Source: Anabaena minutissima FACHB-250
Lineage (GTDB): Bacteria; Cyanobacteriota; Cyanobacteriia; Cyanobacteriales; Nostocaceae
Reading direction: 5' to 3'
NCBI RefSeq assembly: GCF_014697125.1
Contig: NZ_JACJRG010000004.1
Span: 124,001-188,000, forward strand
DNA length: 64,000 nucleotides
Part shown: piece by piece, positions 19,457-27,838 of the stretch
Layout of the letters: every line of letters begins with the position of its first letter
How positions within the stretch are numbered: position 1 is the stretch's first letter
The notes under the pieces: model-generated
Database searches by the model: none
Seen by the model: only the letters and a program-made list of their open reading frames with translations
What the model was told of the DNA's origin: nothing
Translations under genes and position numbers: made by a program

Positions 19457-20246
19457 AACCTCTATATCAATTGAAAATTTTATTGGGTAAATGCTTAATC
19501 AAAACTGCTTTCCGTCTTGCAAATGTCAACAATGCGTAGAGTGTGTTTTTGGCAAAGCTAGTCTTAACTTTCTTACTATACCATAACAAACTCTGCTCAT
19601 TTATGATGAAATTCGGTTTTGTACGGTAATTACTCCACAAAAATTAGATTTCACCAAGCACATATGGTGAATGCAGGAAGCAAAAATCTGCCGTCCTCAA
19701 GGTTGCAATAACAGCACAAGCAGGGACGACTCGTAAAAACTTATTTTTTGTATCTACCAGAATCTGTGCAATTTTTATAAAGCCCATAAAATACTGGCTG
19801 ATTGAAGATGTCGAAAGAACAGTGAGCGAATGTTTGCTCTGTAGGTTCAACCGTTATACACGATAACGCAAACATCTTAAGTTAAATCAAACCATTGCAA
19901 ATCTTAACATAAATTTAATTTTTCTCTAGAGATTAAGCAGACATATCGGAATTGGGTATCGAAATTTTCTCCCTGTCTCCAGTCCCCACTGAGCCTACTA
20001 GTTCTCTCCGTTCCCTCTGGGAAGTGCAACCCCCTTCGTACAGCACGGAGTAAATCAAGCTACCATTTCAAACAGGCAAAAGTCTTGATATACAAACTTT
20101 TTGACTTTTGACTTCCGTCTTGCGGCACTATTTCCCTTCAAACATGAAAAGTTTTTAGTTCAGATGTTAGTTTCTGGGTGGTAATGGGTAATCTCTTATC
20201 TAGAAGATTGCTGTAACTAAGTATTTACCACAAGTAATGTAAAAAT
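19457..20246. other. Long intergenic region, no convincing gene
   Basis: About 790 bases. A 68-codon minus-strand frame (19644-19850) lacks recognisable protein character and a ribosome site, so I leave it out. Part of the stretch (19960-20060) contains CCAGTCCCC-type repeat debris. A small RNA cannot be excluded. Confidence 0.5.
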
Positions 20247-20648
20247 ATGGCTAGTCCAGGAGAAGAATATTTAATTGCTCGTAAAAAGCAAATTGAACGG
20301 AAAACAAGGATTGTAACAATAGTTTCGGTTATTGGTTTTGTAGGTTCAACGGTTTTTGCAGTCGTTCCAGCAATTCAACAGGCTATCCAGAATCCGCAGC
20401 CAGTAACTACAACTACATCTCTTGAATCTTCATTACAAGAACAAGCCAAAGGTTACGACTTAGTTTTACAGCGAGAACCAAATAACCAAATCGCGTTGGA
20501 GAAGCTTTCTTTAGTGCGGGTGCAATTGAAAGATTTTCAAGGTGCAATAGAACCTTTGGAGAAGTTGGTTAAGCTGCATCCTGATAGACAAGATTATAAG
20601 GTTATTTTGGAGGATATTAAGAAGCGCGAAAAAGAGAGCGATCGCTAA
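20247..20648 (+). CDS. Membrane-anchored TPR-like protein
   Basis: 133 residues. A basic start (ARKKQIERKTR) is followed by one hydrophobic helix (about 22-45, IVTIVSVIGFVGSTVFAVV), then a Thr-rich linker and about two TPR-like helix pairs (YDLVLQREPNNQIALEKLS, DFQGAIEPLEKLVKLHPD). It should sit in the membrane with the TPRs outside the helix as a binding platform. It ends 23 bases before the large glycosyltransferase gene on the same strand, suggesting one transcript. No catalytic motif is visible. Confidence 0.85.
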   Translation: MASPGEEYLIARKKQIERKTRIVTIVSVIGFVGSTVFAVVPAIQQAIQNPQPVTTTTSLESSLQEQAKGYDLVLQREPNNQIALEKLSLVRVQLKDFQGAIEPLEKLVKLHPDRQDYKVILEDIKKREKESDR

Positions 20649-20671
20649 ATTAAACCATTAAAAATACAAGC

Positions 20672-23600
20672 ATGACTATGAATAAGAAAATTACAAATTC
20701 TGAACTAGATCGGCTAATTCCTCCTGAAATCAAAAATGATGAGTTTTATGCTGCTATTCAAAGTATTGCTAGAGAGGAAGACATTAAAACAGTTTTAGAA
20801 ATCGGTTCATCTTCAGGGGAAGGAAGCACAGAAGCATTCGTTACAGGAATGCGGCATAATCCCAACAAGCCAATATTGTTTTGTATGGAGGTGTCAAAAA
20901 CTAGATTTACTGAATTAAACAAGAAATATGAGAACGAAGATTTTGTAAGAGTTTATAATATATCTTCTGTCCCTATAGAAAGTTTTCCTAGCGAGCGAGA
21001 AGTTATTGATTTCTATAATAATATTAATAATAATCTAAAATTATATCCATTAGAGCAAGTTCTTTATTGGCTTAAGCAAGATATTGAATATGTAAACAAT
21101 TCTGGTTTCTCTGGCAATGGTATACAGAAAATCAAATTTGAAAATAGCATAGATTTTTTTGATTTAGTATTAATAGATGGTTCTGAATTTACAGGCAGTG
21201 CTGAATTAGATGAAGTTTATGGAGCAAAAATTATTTGTTTAGATGATATAAATACTTTTAAAAACTATAAGAACCATCATAACCTAATTTTAGACAAAAA
21301 CTATGAGCTAATTGTTCAAAATAATCACATCAGAAATGGTTATTCTATATTCAAAAGAGTCGAAGAAATAAAAACATATTTGTCTGCTCATGAAATAGTT
21401 GAACAAATACTAGTTAGTAAGCTTGTTCAACCTGGAATGCTAGTTTTTGATATTGGATCAAATATTGGCGATTATTCAATATTACTTAGTAAGTTGGTAG
21501 GATCTTCTGGTAAAGTATATTCATTTGAGCCAACCTCAAATACTTTCCATAAACTAAAAGAGCAATTATTAAAATTTAAATGTAATAACGTTTATCCATT
21601 CCAAAAAATAATTTTTTCACATAATGCTCAAATTGAATTTAACGAATTTCCAGATGAATTCTCAGTATGGAATAGCATTGGCACACCACAAATGCTAGAT
21701 CCAGAAGGCTCTGGACAATATATTCCTATTGTTAAGACTGAAATCATCGAAGCAATAAGCCTAGATTCATTTTGCAAAAATAACGGTATTCATAAGATTG
21801 ATTATTTAAAAATAGATGTTGAAGGTGCAGAAAGTGATGTACTACAAGGGGCTGTTGATCTATTAAGTAACAAAGCTATTGTTTTTGTACAGTTTGAAAT
21901 CTCTCAAAAAATGTTAGAGGGGTTAAAGCGTAATGCTAAATCTACCTTTGATATTTTGATAGCTAATGGTTATGAGTGCCATCGGATAAATACAAAAGGA
22001 GATATTGGCGAAATAGTAACTGATTCCAATTCTTTTTATGAAAATTATATTGCTTTTCCAGCATTACCTATTCATTTTTTTACCATTGTTTTAAATGGTC
22101 AACCATTCATTCGCTACCATATTGAAATTTTTAAGCAATTGCCTTTCAAATGGCATTGGCATATTGTTGAGGGTGTAGCCGACTTAAAACATGACACAAG
22201 TTGGAGCGTAAAGCTAGGTGGATGTATTAGTGATGAAATCCATCATAATGGTTTTAGTTCTGACGGTACTACGGAATATATAGATGAATTAGCACAACTT
22301 TATCCAGATAACATCACAATTTACCGCCAAGCAGAAGGTGTTTTCTGGGATGGAAAGAGGGAAATGGTAAATGCACCACTCACAAATATTCAAGAAGAAT
22401 GCTTGTTGTGGCAGATCGATGTAGATGAACTATGGACATTAGAGCAGATTTGTACTGCTAGGGAAATATTTATCAGTAACCCTGATAAAATGTCTGCTTT
22501 CTATTGGTGTTGGTATTTTGTCGGTGAAAAGCTAATTATTAGCACTCGCAACTGTTATGCACAAAATCCTCAACAAGAGTGGCTAAGAACTTGGCGATTT
22601 AAACCGGGATATATTTGGGCTGCACATGAGCCGCCTGTGTTGGTAGAACCTTTAGCTGATGGTCAATATCAAAATGTAGCTGCTGTGAATCCTTTCTTAC
22701 ATCAAGAAACAGAAAAGCATGGTTTAGTTTTTCAGCATTTTGCTTATGTGACACCAGAACAATTAAGCTTTAAAGAGAAATACTATGGCTATAGTAATGC
22801 TGTTTCTCAATGGATATCTTTACAAAAGAATACTAAATTTCCCATTTTATTAAAGGAATATTTTCCTTGGGTACAAGATGAAACTCAAGTAGATATTGCA
22901 CATGGACGAGGCATACTTCCAATTGCCCAAAAAGACAAGAACAATAATAATTGGCGATTTTTACAACCAGAAGAATTACAGCAGCAAGTTACTGAAATCA
23001 GCAAACACTCACCCATAATTATCCTTGATGGGGTATTTTTTCAACTATATCAAACTGGGATTGCACGTGTCTGGAAGTCTCTATTAGAAGAGTGGGTAAA
23101 TAATGAGTTTGGTAAACATATTATTGTGCTTGACCGTGCTGGAACTGCTCCTAAAATTGCTGGTATCAGGTACGTGAGTGTACCTGCTTATGACTACAAC
23201 AATACTGATAATGATCGAGAGATAATACAGCAAGTATGTGATGAAGAAGGAGCAGATTTATTTATCTCCTCTTACTACACTACACCTAATACAACACCTT
23301 CTGTATTCATGGCTTATGATATGATTCCAGAAGTCATGGGATGGGATATGAATCATCCCATGTGGAAAGAAAAGCATCGAGCTATTCAGCAAGCATCTGC
23401 ATATATAGCAATTTCAGAAAATACAGCGCGTGACTTAGCAAACTGTTTCACAGATATACCCATAGAGGCTATTACTGTAGCTCATTGTGGAGTTAAAGAT
23501 ATTTTTGCCCCAGCTAAATATGAAAGTATTTGTGCTTTTAAAGCTAAATATGGAATTACAAAACCATACTTTATTTTAGTTGGTGCTGGGTCTGGTTATA

Positions 23601-24499
23601 AAAATAGTATTTTATTCTTCCAGGCTTTTTCTCAGATTGCTAGTAACTATGGTTTTGATATTGTTTTAACAGGTAGCGGTGGGGTATTAGCACCTGAATA
23701 TAGAGCCTATACATCTGGTAGTATTGTTCATACATTGCAACTTAGTGATGAAGAGTTAGCAATAGCTTATTCGGGTGCTGTGGCTTTAGTTTATCCTTCT
23801 AAATATGAAGGGTTTGGAATGCCTATAATTGAAGCTATGGCTTGTGGCTGTCCCGTCATTACTTGTCCTAATGCTTCGATTCCAGAGGTGGCGGAAAAAG
23901 CTGCGATATATATCAATGATGATGATGTAGATGGATTAGCCAATTCACTATGTGAAGTACAAAAACCTGCTATTCGTCAATCATTAGTTACTGCGGGTTT
24001 AGCTCAAGCACAAAAGTTTTCTTGGTCAAAAATGGCAGAAATTGTTAGTGCTGCTTTAATTGATGCGACGCTTCTATCTTTAAATCTGAAAGAGATTAAT
24101 TTAATTGTTTTCCCTGATTGGTCACAACCTGAAGATTCGATAGGTTTAGAACTAGCACAAGTAATTAAGACAATAGCAACTCATTCTGAGAGTAGCAAGA
24201 CAACTTTACTGATTGATACTACTAATATTTTAGCTGAAGACGTTGAGTTGTTCTTATCTAGCATCACAATGAGTCTTCTAATGGAGGAAGATTTAGATAT
24301 TACTGATGAATTAGAAATTACATTGCTGGTAAATTTGGCTGAGATCCAATGGAAAGCTTTACTACCTCGTCTTCATGGACGAATTATTTTGGAACATGAA
24401 AATCAACAAGCAGTTGTACAAGCAAAAGCAGCGACTCTGACATCTTATGACCTAGAAAGCTTTAGTCAAGTGCGAGACGAAGAGTTTTTTTTTGCTTAA
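20672..24499 (+). CDS. Very large FkbM methyltransferase / glycosyltransferase protein
   Basis: 1275 residues with several modules. About 30-230: a Rossmann-like segment (VLEIGSSSGEGSTEAF) resembling a SAM enzyme. About 240-460: FkbM methyltransferase (VFDIGSNIGDYS, YSFEP, YLKIDVEGAE). About 465-735: a glycosyltransferase-like region (HFFTIVLNGQPFIRYH, WQIDVDELW). About 770-1125: a GT4-type transferase (VGAGSGYKNS, YPSKYEGFGMPIIEAMACGC). A linker (NLIVFPDWSQPEDS) completes it. It should modify glycans, perhaps on a protein. It ends FFFA at a 9-base T tract; one base back in frame, a TPR and O-GlcNAc-transferase frame continues to 26163. Confidence 0.9.
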   Translation: MTMNKKITNSELDRLIPPEIKNDEFYAAIQSIAREEDIKTVLEIGSSSGEGSTEAFVTGMRHNPNKPILFCMEVSKTRFTELNKKYENEDFVRVYNISSVPIESFPSEREVIDFYNNINNNLKLYPLEQVLYWLKQDIEYVNNSGFSGNGIQKIKFENSIDFFDLVLIDGSEFTGSAELDEVYGAKIICLDDINTFKNYKNHHNLILDKNYELIVQNNHIRNGYSIFKRVEEIKTYLSAHEIVEQILVSKLVQPGMLVFDIGSNIGDYSILLSKLVGSSGKVYSFEPTSNTFHKLKEQLLKFKCNNVYPFQKIIFSHNAQIEFNEFPDEFSVWNSIGTPQMLDPEGSGQYIPIVKTEIIEAISLDSFCKNNGIHKIDYLKIDVEGAESDVLQGAVDLLSNKAIVFVQFEISQKMLEGLKRNAKSTFDILIANGYECHRINTKGDIGEIVTDSNSFYENYIAFPALPIHFFTIVLNGQPFIRYHIEIFKQLPFKWHWHIVEGVADLKHDTSWSVKLGGCISDEIHHNGFSSDGTTEYIDELAQLYPDNITIYRQAEGVFWDGKREMVNAPLTNIQEECLLWQIDVDELWTLEQICTAREIFISNPDKMSAFYWCWYFVGEKLIISTRNCYAQNPQQEWLRTWRFKPGYIWAAHEPPVLVEPLADGQYQNVAAVNPFLHQETEKHGLVFQHFAYVTPEQLSFKEKYYGYSNAVSQWISLQKNTKFPILLKEYFPWVQDETQVDIAHGRGILPIAQKDKNNNNWRFLQPEELQQQVTEISKHSPIIILDGVFFQLYQTGIARVWKSLLEEWVNNEFGKHIIVLDRAGTAPKIAGIRYVSVPAYDYNNTDNDREIIQQVCDEEGADLFISSYYTTPNTTPSVFMAYDMIPEVMGWDMNHPMWKEKHRAIQQASAYIAISENTARDLANCFTDIPIEAITVAHCGVKDIFAPAKYESICAFKAKYGITKPYFILVGAGSGYKNSILFFQAFSQIASNYGFDIVLTGSGGVLAPEYRAYTSGSIVHTLQLSDEELAIAYSGAVALVYPSKYEGFGMPIIEAMACGCPVITCPNASIPEVAEKAAIYINDDDVDGLANSLCEVQKPAIRQSLVTAGLAQAQKFSWSKMAEIVSAALIDATLLSLNLKEINLIVFPDWSQPEDSIGLELAQVIKTIATHSESSKTTLLIDTTNILAEDVELFLSSITMSLLMEEDLDITDELEITLLVNLAEIQWKALLPRLHGRIILEHENQQAVVQAKAATLTSYDLESFSQVRDEEFFFA
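24485..24493 (+). other. Homopolymer T9 tract at a frame break
   Basis: Nine T residues after GAAGAG. The upstream frame reads GAG TTT TTT TTT GCT TAA and stops. The -1 frame reads on through TGC TTA AGT AAA AAA without a stop into TPR sequence. One extra T, or slippage, would fuse the two frames into a protein of about 1830 residues. Confidence 0.85.
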
Positions 24500-24624
24500 G
24501 TAAAAAATTATTCAATCAAGGAAGATGGCAAGAAGCGATCGCCTCATATCAAAAACTGCTAGAATTACACCAAAGTAGTGCAGATATTTACTGGGATTTA
24601 AGCCAGTGTTATAGAAATTTAAAC

Positions 24625-26163
24625 TTGCTAGATGAGTATTTTGAGACTCTACAGCAAGGAATTAAACTTTACCCTACCGACGGTAGACTTCACTTTACAT
24701 TGATTATTGATTTGCGGCGTAATCGGCGTATTCAAGAAGCTATTGTAAGTGCGGAAAAGGCTTGTCAAGATTTACCTGATGATTATACATTTAAGATTCT
24801 TAAATATTTGACAGTTCCAAGTATTTACAATAATCAAGAAGAAATACCATTTTATCGCCAACGCTATACTCAAGGATTGCAAGATTTAATTGAGCAAACA
24901 TCTCTGAATACTCTTGAAGAAAAACAGAGTGCTTTAGCTGGTATTGGTAGACTAACTAATTTTTATTTATCATATCAAGCACAAAATGATATAGATTTAC
25001 AACGCCAATATGGGAAGTTAGTACATGAAATCATGATGGCTAACTTTCCTCAATGGGTTGCCCCTTTATCAATGCCTAAACTCCAACCCAATCAAAAAAT
25101 TCGAGTTGGTTATGTTTCCCATTATTTGCATTCTTATAGTGGTACACTGTGGTTAACGGGCTGGTTAAAATACTGCAATCATAAAAATTTTGAAATTTAC
25201 TGTTATTACACAGGTAATGAACCAGATGCGGTGACAGAAAAATTTAGAGAATATAGTGATTGCTTTCACCATATTCCTTACAATTTATCGGGTGTTTGCC
25301 AACAAATAATTGCGGATAATTTACACATTTTAGTGTATCCAGAAATTGGCATGAATCCCCAAACTTTGCTCATGGGTGCTTTGCGATTAGCACCAGTGCA
25401 ATGTGTTGCTTGGGGACATCCGGTAACAACTGGTTTATCTACTATTGATTACTTTTTGTCTAGCGAGTTAATGGAAGCAGAAAATGCTCAAGAACATTAT
25501 TCAGAAAAATTAATTCGCTTACCTAATATTGGTGTTTCTTACCCTAAACCTTATATTCCACAAGTTGTTAAAAGTCGTGCTGATTTTGGCTTTTCAGATA
25601 ATGATGTTCTTTATTTATGCTGTCAAGCACCGTTTAAATATTTACCACAATATGATTTTATTTTTGCAGAAATAGCGTCTCGTGTGCCGCAAGCTAAATT
25701 TATATTTTTGCGTGGTACTTTACTTCAAGAACGCCTACAAAAAGCTTTTGCTGCTTTAGGGCTAAAATTTGAGGATTACTGTGTATTTCTTAGTATTCCA
25801 GAAAGATTCGACTATCTGATGATTAATTTACTTTCAGATGTTTATCTAGATACATTTACTTGGTCTGGTGGTAATACTACCTTAGAAGCGATCGCTTGTA
25901 ATCTTCCTATTGTTACTTGTCCTGGCGAATTTATGCGGGGTCGTCACTCTGATAGCTTTTTGAAAATGTTGGGAGTGACAGACACTATTGCTCAAAATGA
26001 AGCGGAATATATTGATATTGCTGTTAAATTAGGGCAAAATCCTGCTTGGCGACGGGATATTTCAGAACGAATTAGTCAACGTCATGACCAATTATTTGAT
26101 GATAAAGTTTGTGTCGCAGGCTTGGAAGCATTCTATCAACAGGTTGTGGAATTAAGTTTGTAG
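24625..26163 (+). CDS. O-GlcNAc transferase-like (SPINDLY/GT41) protein with TPRs
   Basis: 512 residues from TTG 24625, but clear TPR coding extends upstream in the same frame to the T9 tract (FNQGRWQEAIASYQKLLELH), with no good start or ribosome site. So the frame was probably the 3' part of the preceding gene. The catalytic region has the GT41 hallmarks: IRVGYVSHYLHSYSG, HILVYPEIGMNP, VQCVAWGHPVTTGLSTIDYF, and TFTWSGGNTTLEAIACNLPI. The family moves sugar from UDP-sugar to Ser/Thr (or Asn) of proteins. An acceptor is not evident; the second GT41 gene nearby sits beside a pilin. Confidence 0.85.
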   Translation: MLDEYFETLQQGIKLYPTDGRLHFTLIIDLRRNRRIQEAIVSAEKACQDLPDDYTFKILKYLTVPSIYNNQEEIPFYRQRYTQGLQDLIEQTSLNTLEEKQSALAGIGRLTNFYLSYQAQNDIDLQRQYGKLVHEIMMANFPQWVAPLSMPKLQPNQKIRVGYVSHYLHSYSGTLWLTGWLKYCNHKNFEIYCYYTGNEPDAVTEKFREYSDCFHHIPYNLSGVCQQIIADNLHILVYPEIGMNPQTLLMGALRLAPVQCVAWGHPVTTGLSTIDYFLSSELMEAENAQEHYSEKLIRLPNIGVSYPKPYIPQVVKSRADFGFSDNDVLYLCCQAPFKYLPQYDFIFAEIASRVPQAKFIFLRGTLLQERLQKAFAALGLKFEDYCVFLSIPERFDYLMINLLSDVYLDTFTWSGGNTTLEAIACNLPIVTCPGEFMRGRHSDSFLKMLGVTDTIAQNEAEYIDIAVKLGQNPAWRRDISERISQRHDQLFDDKVCVAGLEAFYQQVVELSL

Positions 26164-26216
26164 TAAGCACTTCAGTGCTGATTCCAAGATGAGGACTAAA
26201 GTCCTCACTACGAACT
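26157..26216. repeat. Dispersed palindromic repeat A, copy 2
   Basis: TTTGTAGTAAGCACTTCAGT followed by GAGGACTAAAGTCCTC and ACTACGAAC. It supplies the stop codon (TAG) of the glycosyltransferase and could also act as its transcription end. Confidence 0.85.
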
Positions 26217-26317
26217 GCGATCGCCACTTCATTATTTCCATGTCTGTACTGATAAACTAAGATTAAGGCTAGAAGTTCTATATCTCAATACTATACCCAT
26301 ATCTTATAAATATCGCC

Positions 26318-26896
26318 GTGGCTACTATTACTATTAACTTGAACAACGTAGTTAGACTCAGCGAAGACCAATTTTATCAGCTATGTCGAGATAATCCCGA
26401 TATTAAGTTTGAGCGCAATGCTAACGGAGAATTGATAGTTATGCCACCTACAGGGGGAGAAACTGGAAAAAGTAACGCTAAACTTACAACAAGATTTGTT
26501 TTGTGGAATGAGCAAACACAACTAGGTGAAGTTTTTGACTCTTCTACTTGTTTTCAACTCCCCAATGGTGCAAACCGTTCTCCTGATGTTTCTTGGATAG
26601 AAATTAGCCGATGGAATGCACTTTCATTAGAACAACGAGAAAAATTTCCTCCCATTGCGCCTGATTTTGTTTTAGAGTTGATGTCTCCATCCGATAGCTT
26701 GAGTGAAACACAAGCTAAAATGCAAGAATATATGAATGCGGGAGTAAAGCTAGGTTGGTTGATAGACAGAAAAACACGCCGTGTAGAAATTTATCGTCAA
26801 GGGCAACCAAAAGAAGTATTAGAATCTCCTACCAACTTATCTGGAGAAGATATATTAATTGGTTTTACTTTAGACTTGCAAATTATCTGGAGTTAA
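26318..26896 (+). CDS. Uma2 family (DUF820) putative endonuclease
   Basis: 192 residues from GTG 26318. Uma2 motifs are clear: LSEDQFYQLCRDNPDIKFE, GELIVMPPTGGETG, RSPDVSWIE (catalytic Asp region), PDFVLELMSPSDS (Glu) and MNAGVKLGWLIDRK (Lys end). This is a standard-length compact member. It converges on xisI and the two genes overlap by four bases at their stop codons. The biological role of this family is unknown. Confidence 0.9.
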   Translation: MATITINLNNVVRLSEDQFYQLCRDNPDIKFERNANGELIVMPPTGGETGKSNAKLTTRFVLWNEQTQLGEVFDSSTCFQLPNGANRSPDVSWIEISRWNALSLEQREKFPPIAPDFVLELMSPSDSLSETQAKMQEYMNAGVKLGWLIDRKTRRVEIYRQGQPKEVLESPTNLSGEDILIGFTLDLQIIWS

Positions 26897-27228
26897 CCCA
26901 CTGCATATTCTGTAAATTTCCTCATAAAAGGAGACTGAAAACCTAACACAATATCTTCTTTAGGTACTCCCATCGTAACTAAATTGGCTGCAATATCATC
27001 CTCTGTACCATTCCACTGAAGCCAAATTTTTCCTTCCTTAATATCGATATGGATGATACAACTATGTACCCAATCCTGTCCCTCCCAGCCAACATGAACT
27101 ATTTGGTAATGATCACGTTCTGTATCAAAAATATTTTCAACTTCTATATTCCCGTTAGCAGGTTTTTGCTGACTATACTCCTGTAATATTTGTTGTATGA
27201 TCTGGCGATAATGAGCTATTTTTTCCAT
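26893..27228 (-). CDS. xisI: XisI-like protein (fdxN element excision controlling factor family)
   Basis: 111 residues, the family's usual length. It has IAHYRQIIQQILQEYSQ, VENIFDTERDHYQIVHVGWE, HIDIKEGKIWLQWNGTEDDI and LVTMGVPKEDIVLGF, all typical of XisI. In Anabaena PCC 7120 one xisH-xisI pair is required for developmental excision of the fdxN element, but most cyanobacterial copies are not next to such an element and their function is unknown. No recombinase (xisF) or fdxN is in this window. It is translationally coupled to xisH, whose ancestral stop codon overlaps this start. Confidence 0.9.
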   Translation of the reverse strand: MEKIAHYRQIIQQILQEYSQQKPANGNIEVENIFDTERDHYQIVHVGWEGQDWVHSCIIHIDIKEGKIWLQWNGTEDDIAANLVTMGVPKEDIVLGFQSPFMRKFTEYAVG

Positions 27229-27635
27229 TTGACAATTACCTCTTTTTCTGCATTATAAATAATCATTTTGACTTGATTCTCTTCAATCATTTCTTGAGGG
27301 AAATCAAGTTGAAAAAATGTTTTATAGGTTGTCAAAGGTACTGCTAAATATAAAACACGCTCTGGCTGTCGTCATTTCAGTGCGCCTCTATAGTTGATAA
27401 ACTGTCCCAATGCTGTATGAAATTCTGATATTGAAGATGACTTTTCCAAAAAACTTTTGACTTCGACTGCTATTTTTTCTCCTTCCCGTTCTGCTGCAAT
27501 CAGTTTTTCAGCCCCTAAATCAACAGAGACATTCACTCCACCCACACTAATTGTTAGTGGGTCGTGAGTTATGTACCAACCATCTTTCTGTAAAGCTTGT
27601 TTGACCACTTGATGAAAGATATCTCTAGCAGACAT
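27216..27635 (-). pseudogene. xisH: XisH-like gene interrupted by an in-frame TGA
   Basis: Reading from ATG 27635 gives 87 intact residues (MSARDIFHQVVKQALQ to FINYRGALK), then TGA at 27372-27374. In the same frame the family sequence resumes at once (RQPERVLYLAVPLTTYK) and runs to TAG at 27216-27218, where it overlaps the xisI start. The full frame would be about 139 residues, the normal XisH length. So a single nonsense codon, with no frameshift, splits the gene. The N-terminal part retains the Lys/Glu-containing nuclease-like core (GAEKLIAAEREGEKIAVEVKSF). A sequencing error or recoding cannot be excluded. Confidence 0.88.
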
Positions 27636-27773
27636 ATCTATCCATAATTATATTTCTTATTTTTATAATACAATGCTTAGTAAGTTATCAGACAACTGAT
27701 GATGAAATAATATCCCACAAAAAAGAGTATCAACTCTATCTTGAATGATCAAGTTGATACTTAGTTGTAAAAG

Positions 27774-27838
27774 TTTGTAGTAAGGGCTTCAGCCCTTAGT
27801 CATGTCTAATTTTGAGGGCTAAAGTCCTCACTACGAAC
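27774..27838. repeat. Dispersed palindromic repeat A, copy 3
   Basis: TTTGTAGTAAGGGCTTCAGC...CCTT, then GAGGGCTAAAGTCCTC and ACTACGAAC. It overlaps the 3' end of the next minus-strand gene and provides its stop codon and last serine codons. Confidence 0.85.

Noticed and set aside
19644..19850. Minus-strand 68-codon gene
   Set aside because: No conserved character, no ribosome site and it lies in repeat-containing intergenic DNA.
27372..27635. A genuinely short 87-residue XisH
   Set aside because: Family sequence continues in the same frame beyond the TGA to the normal end, so truncation is secondary.
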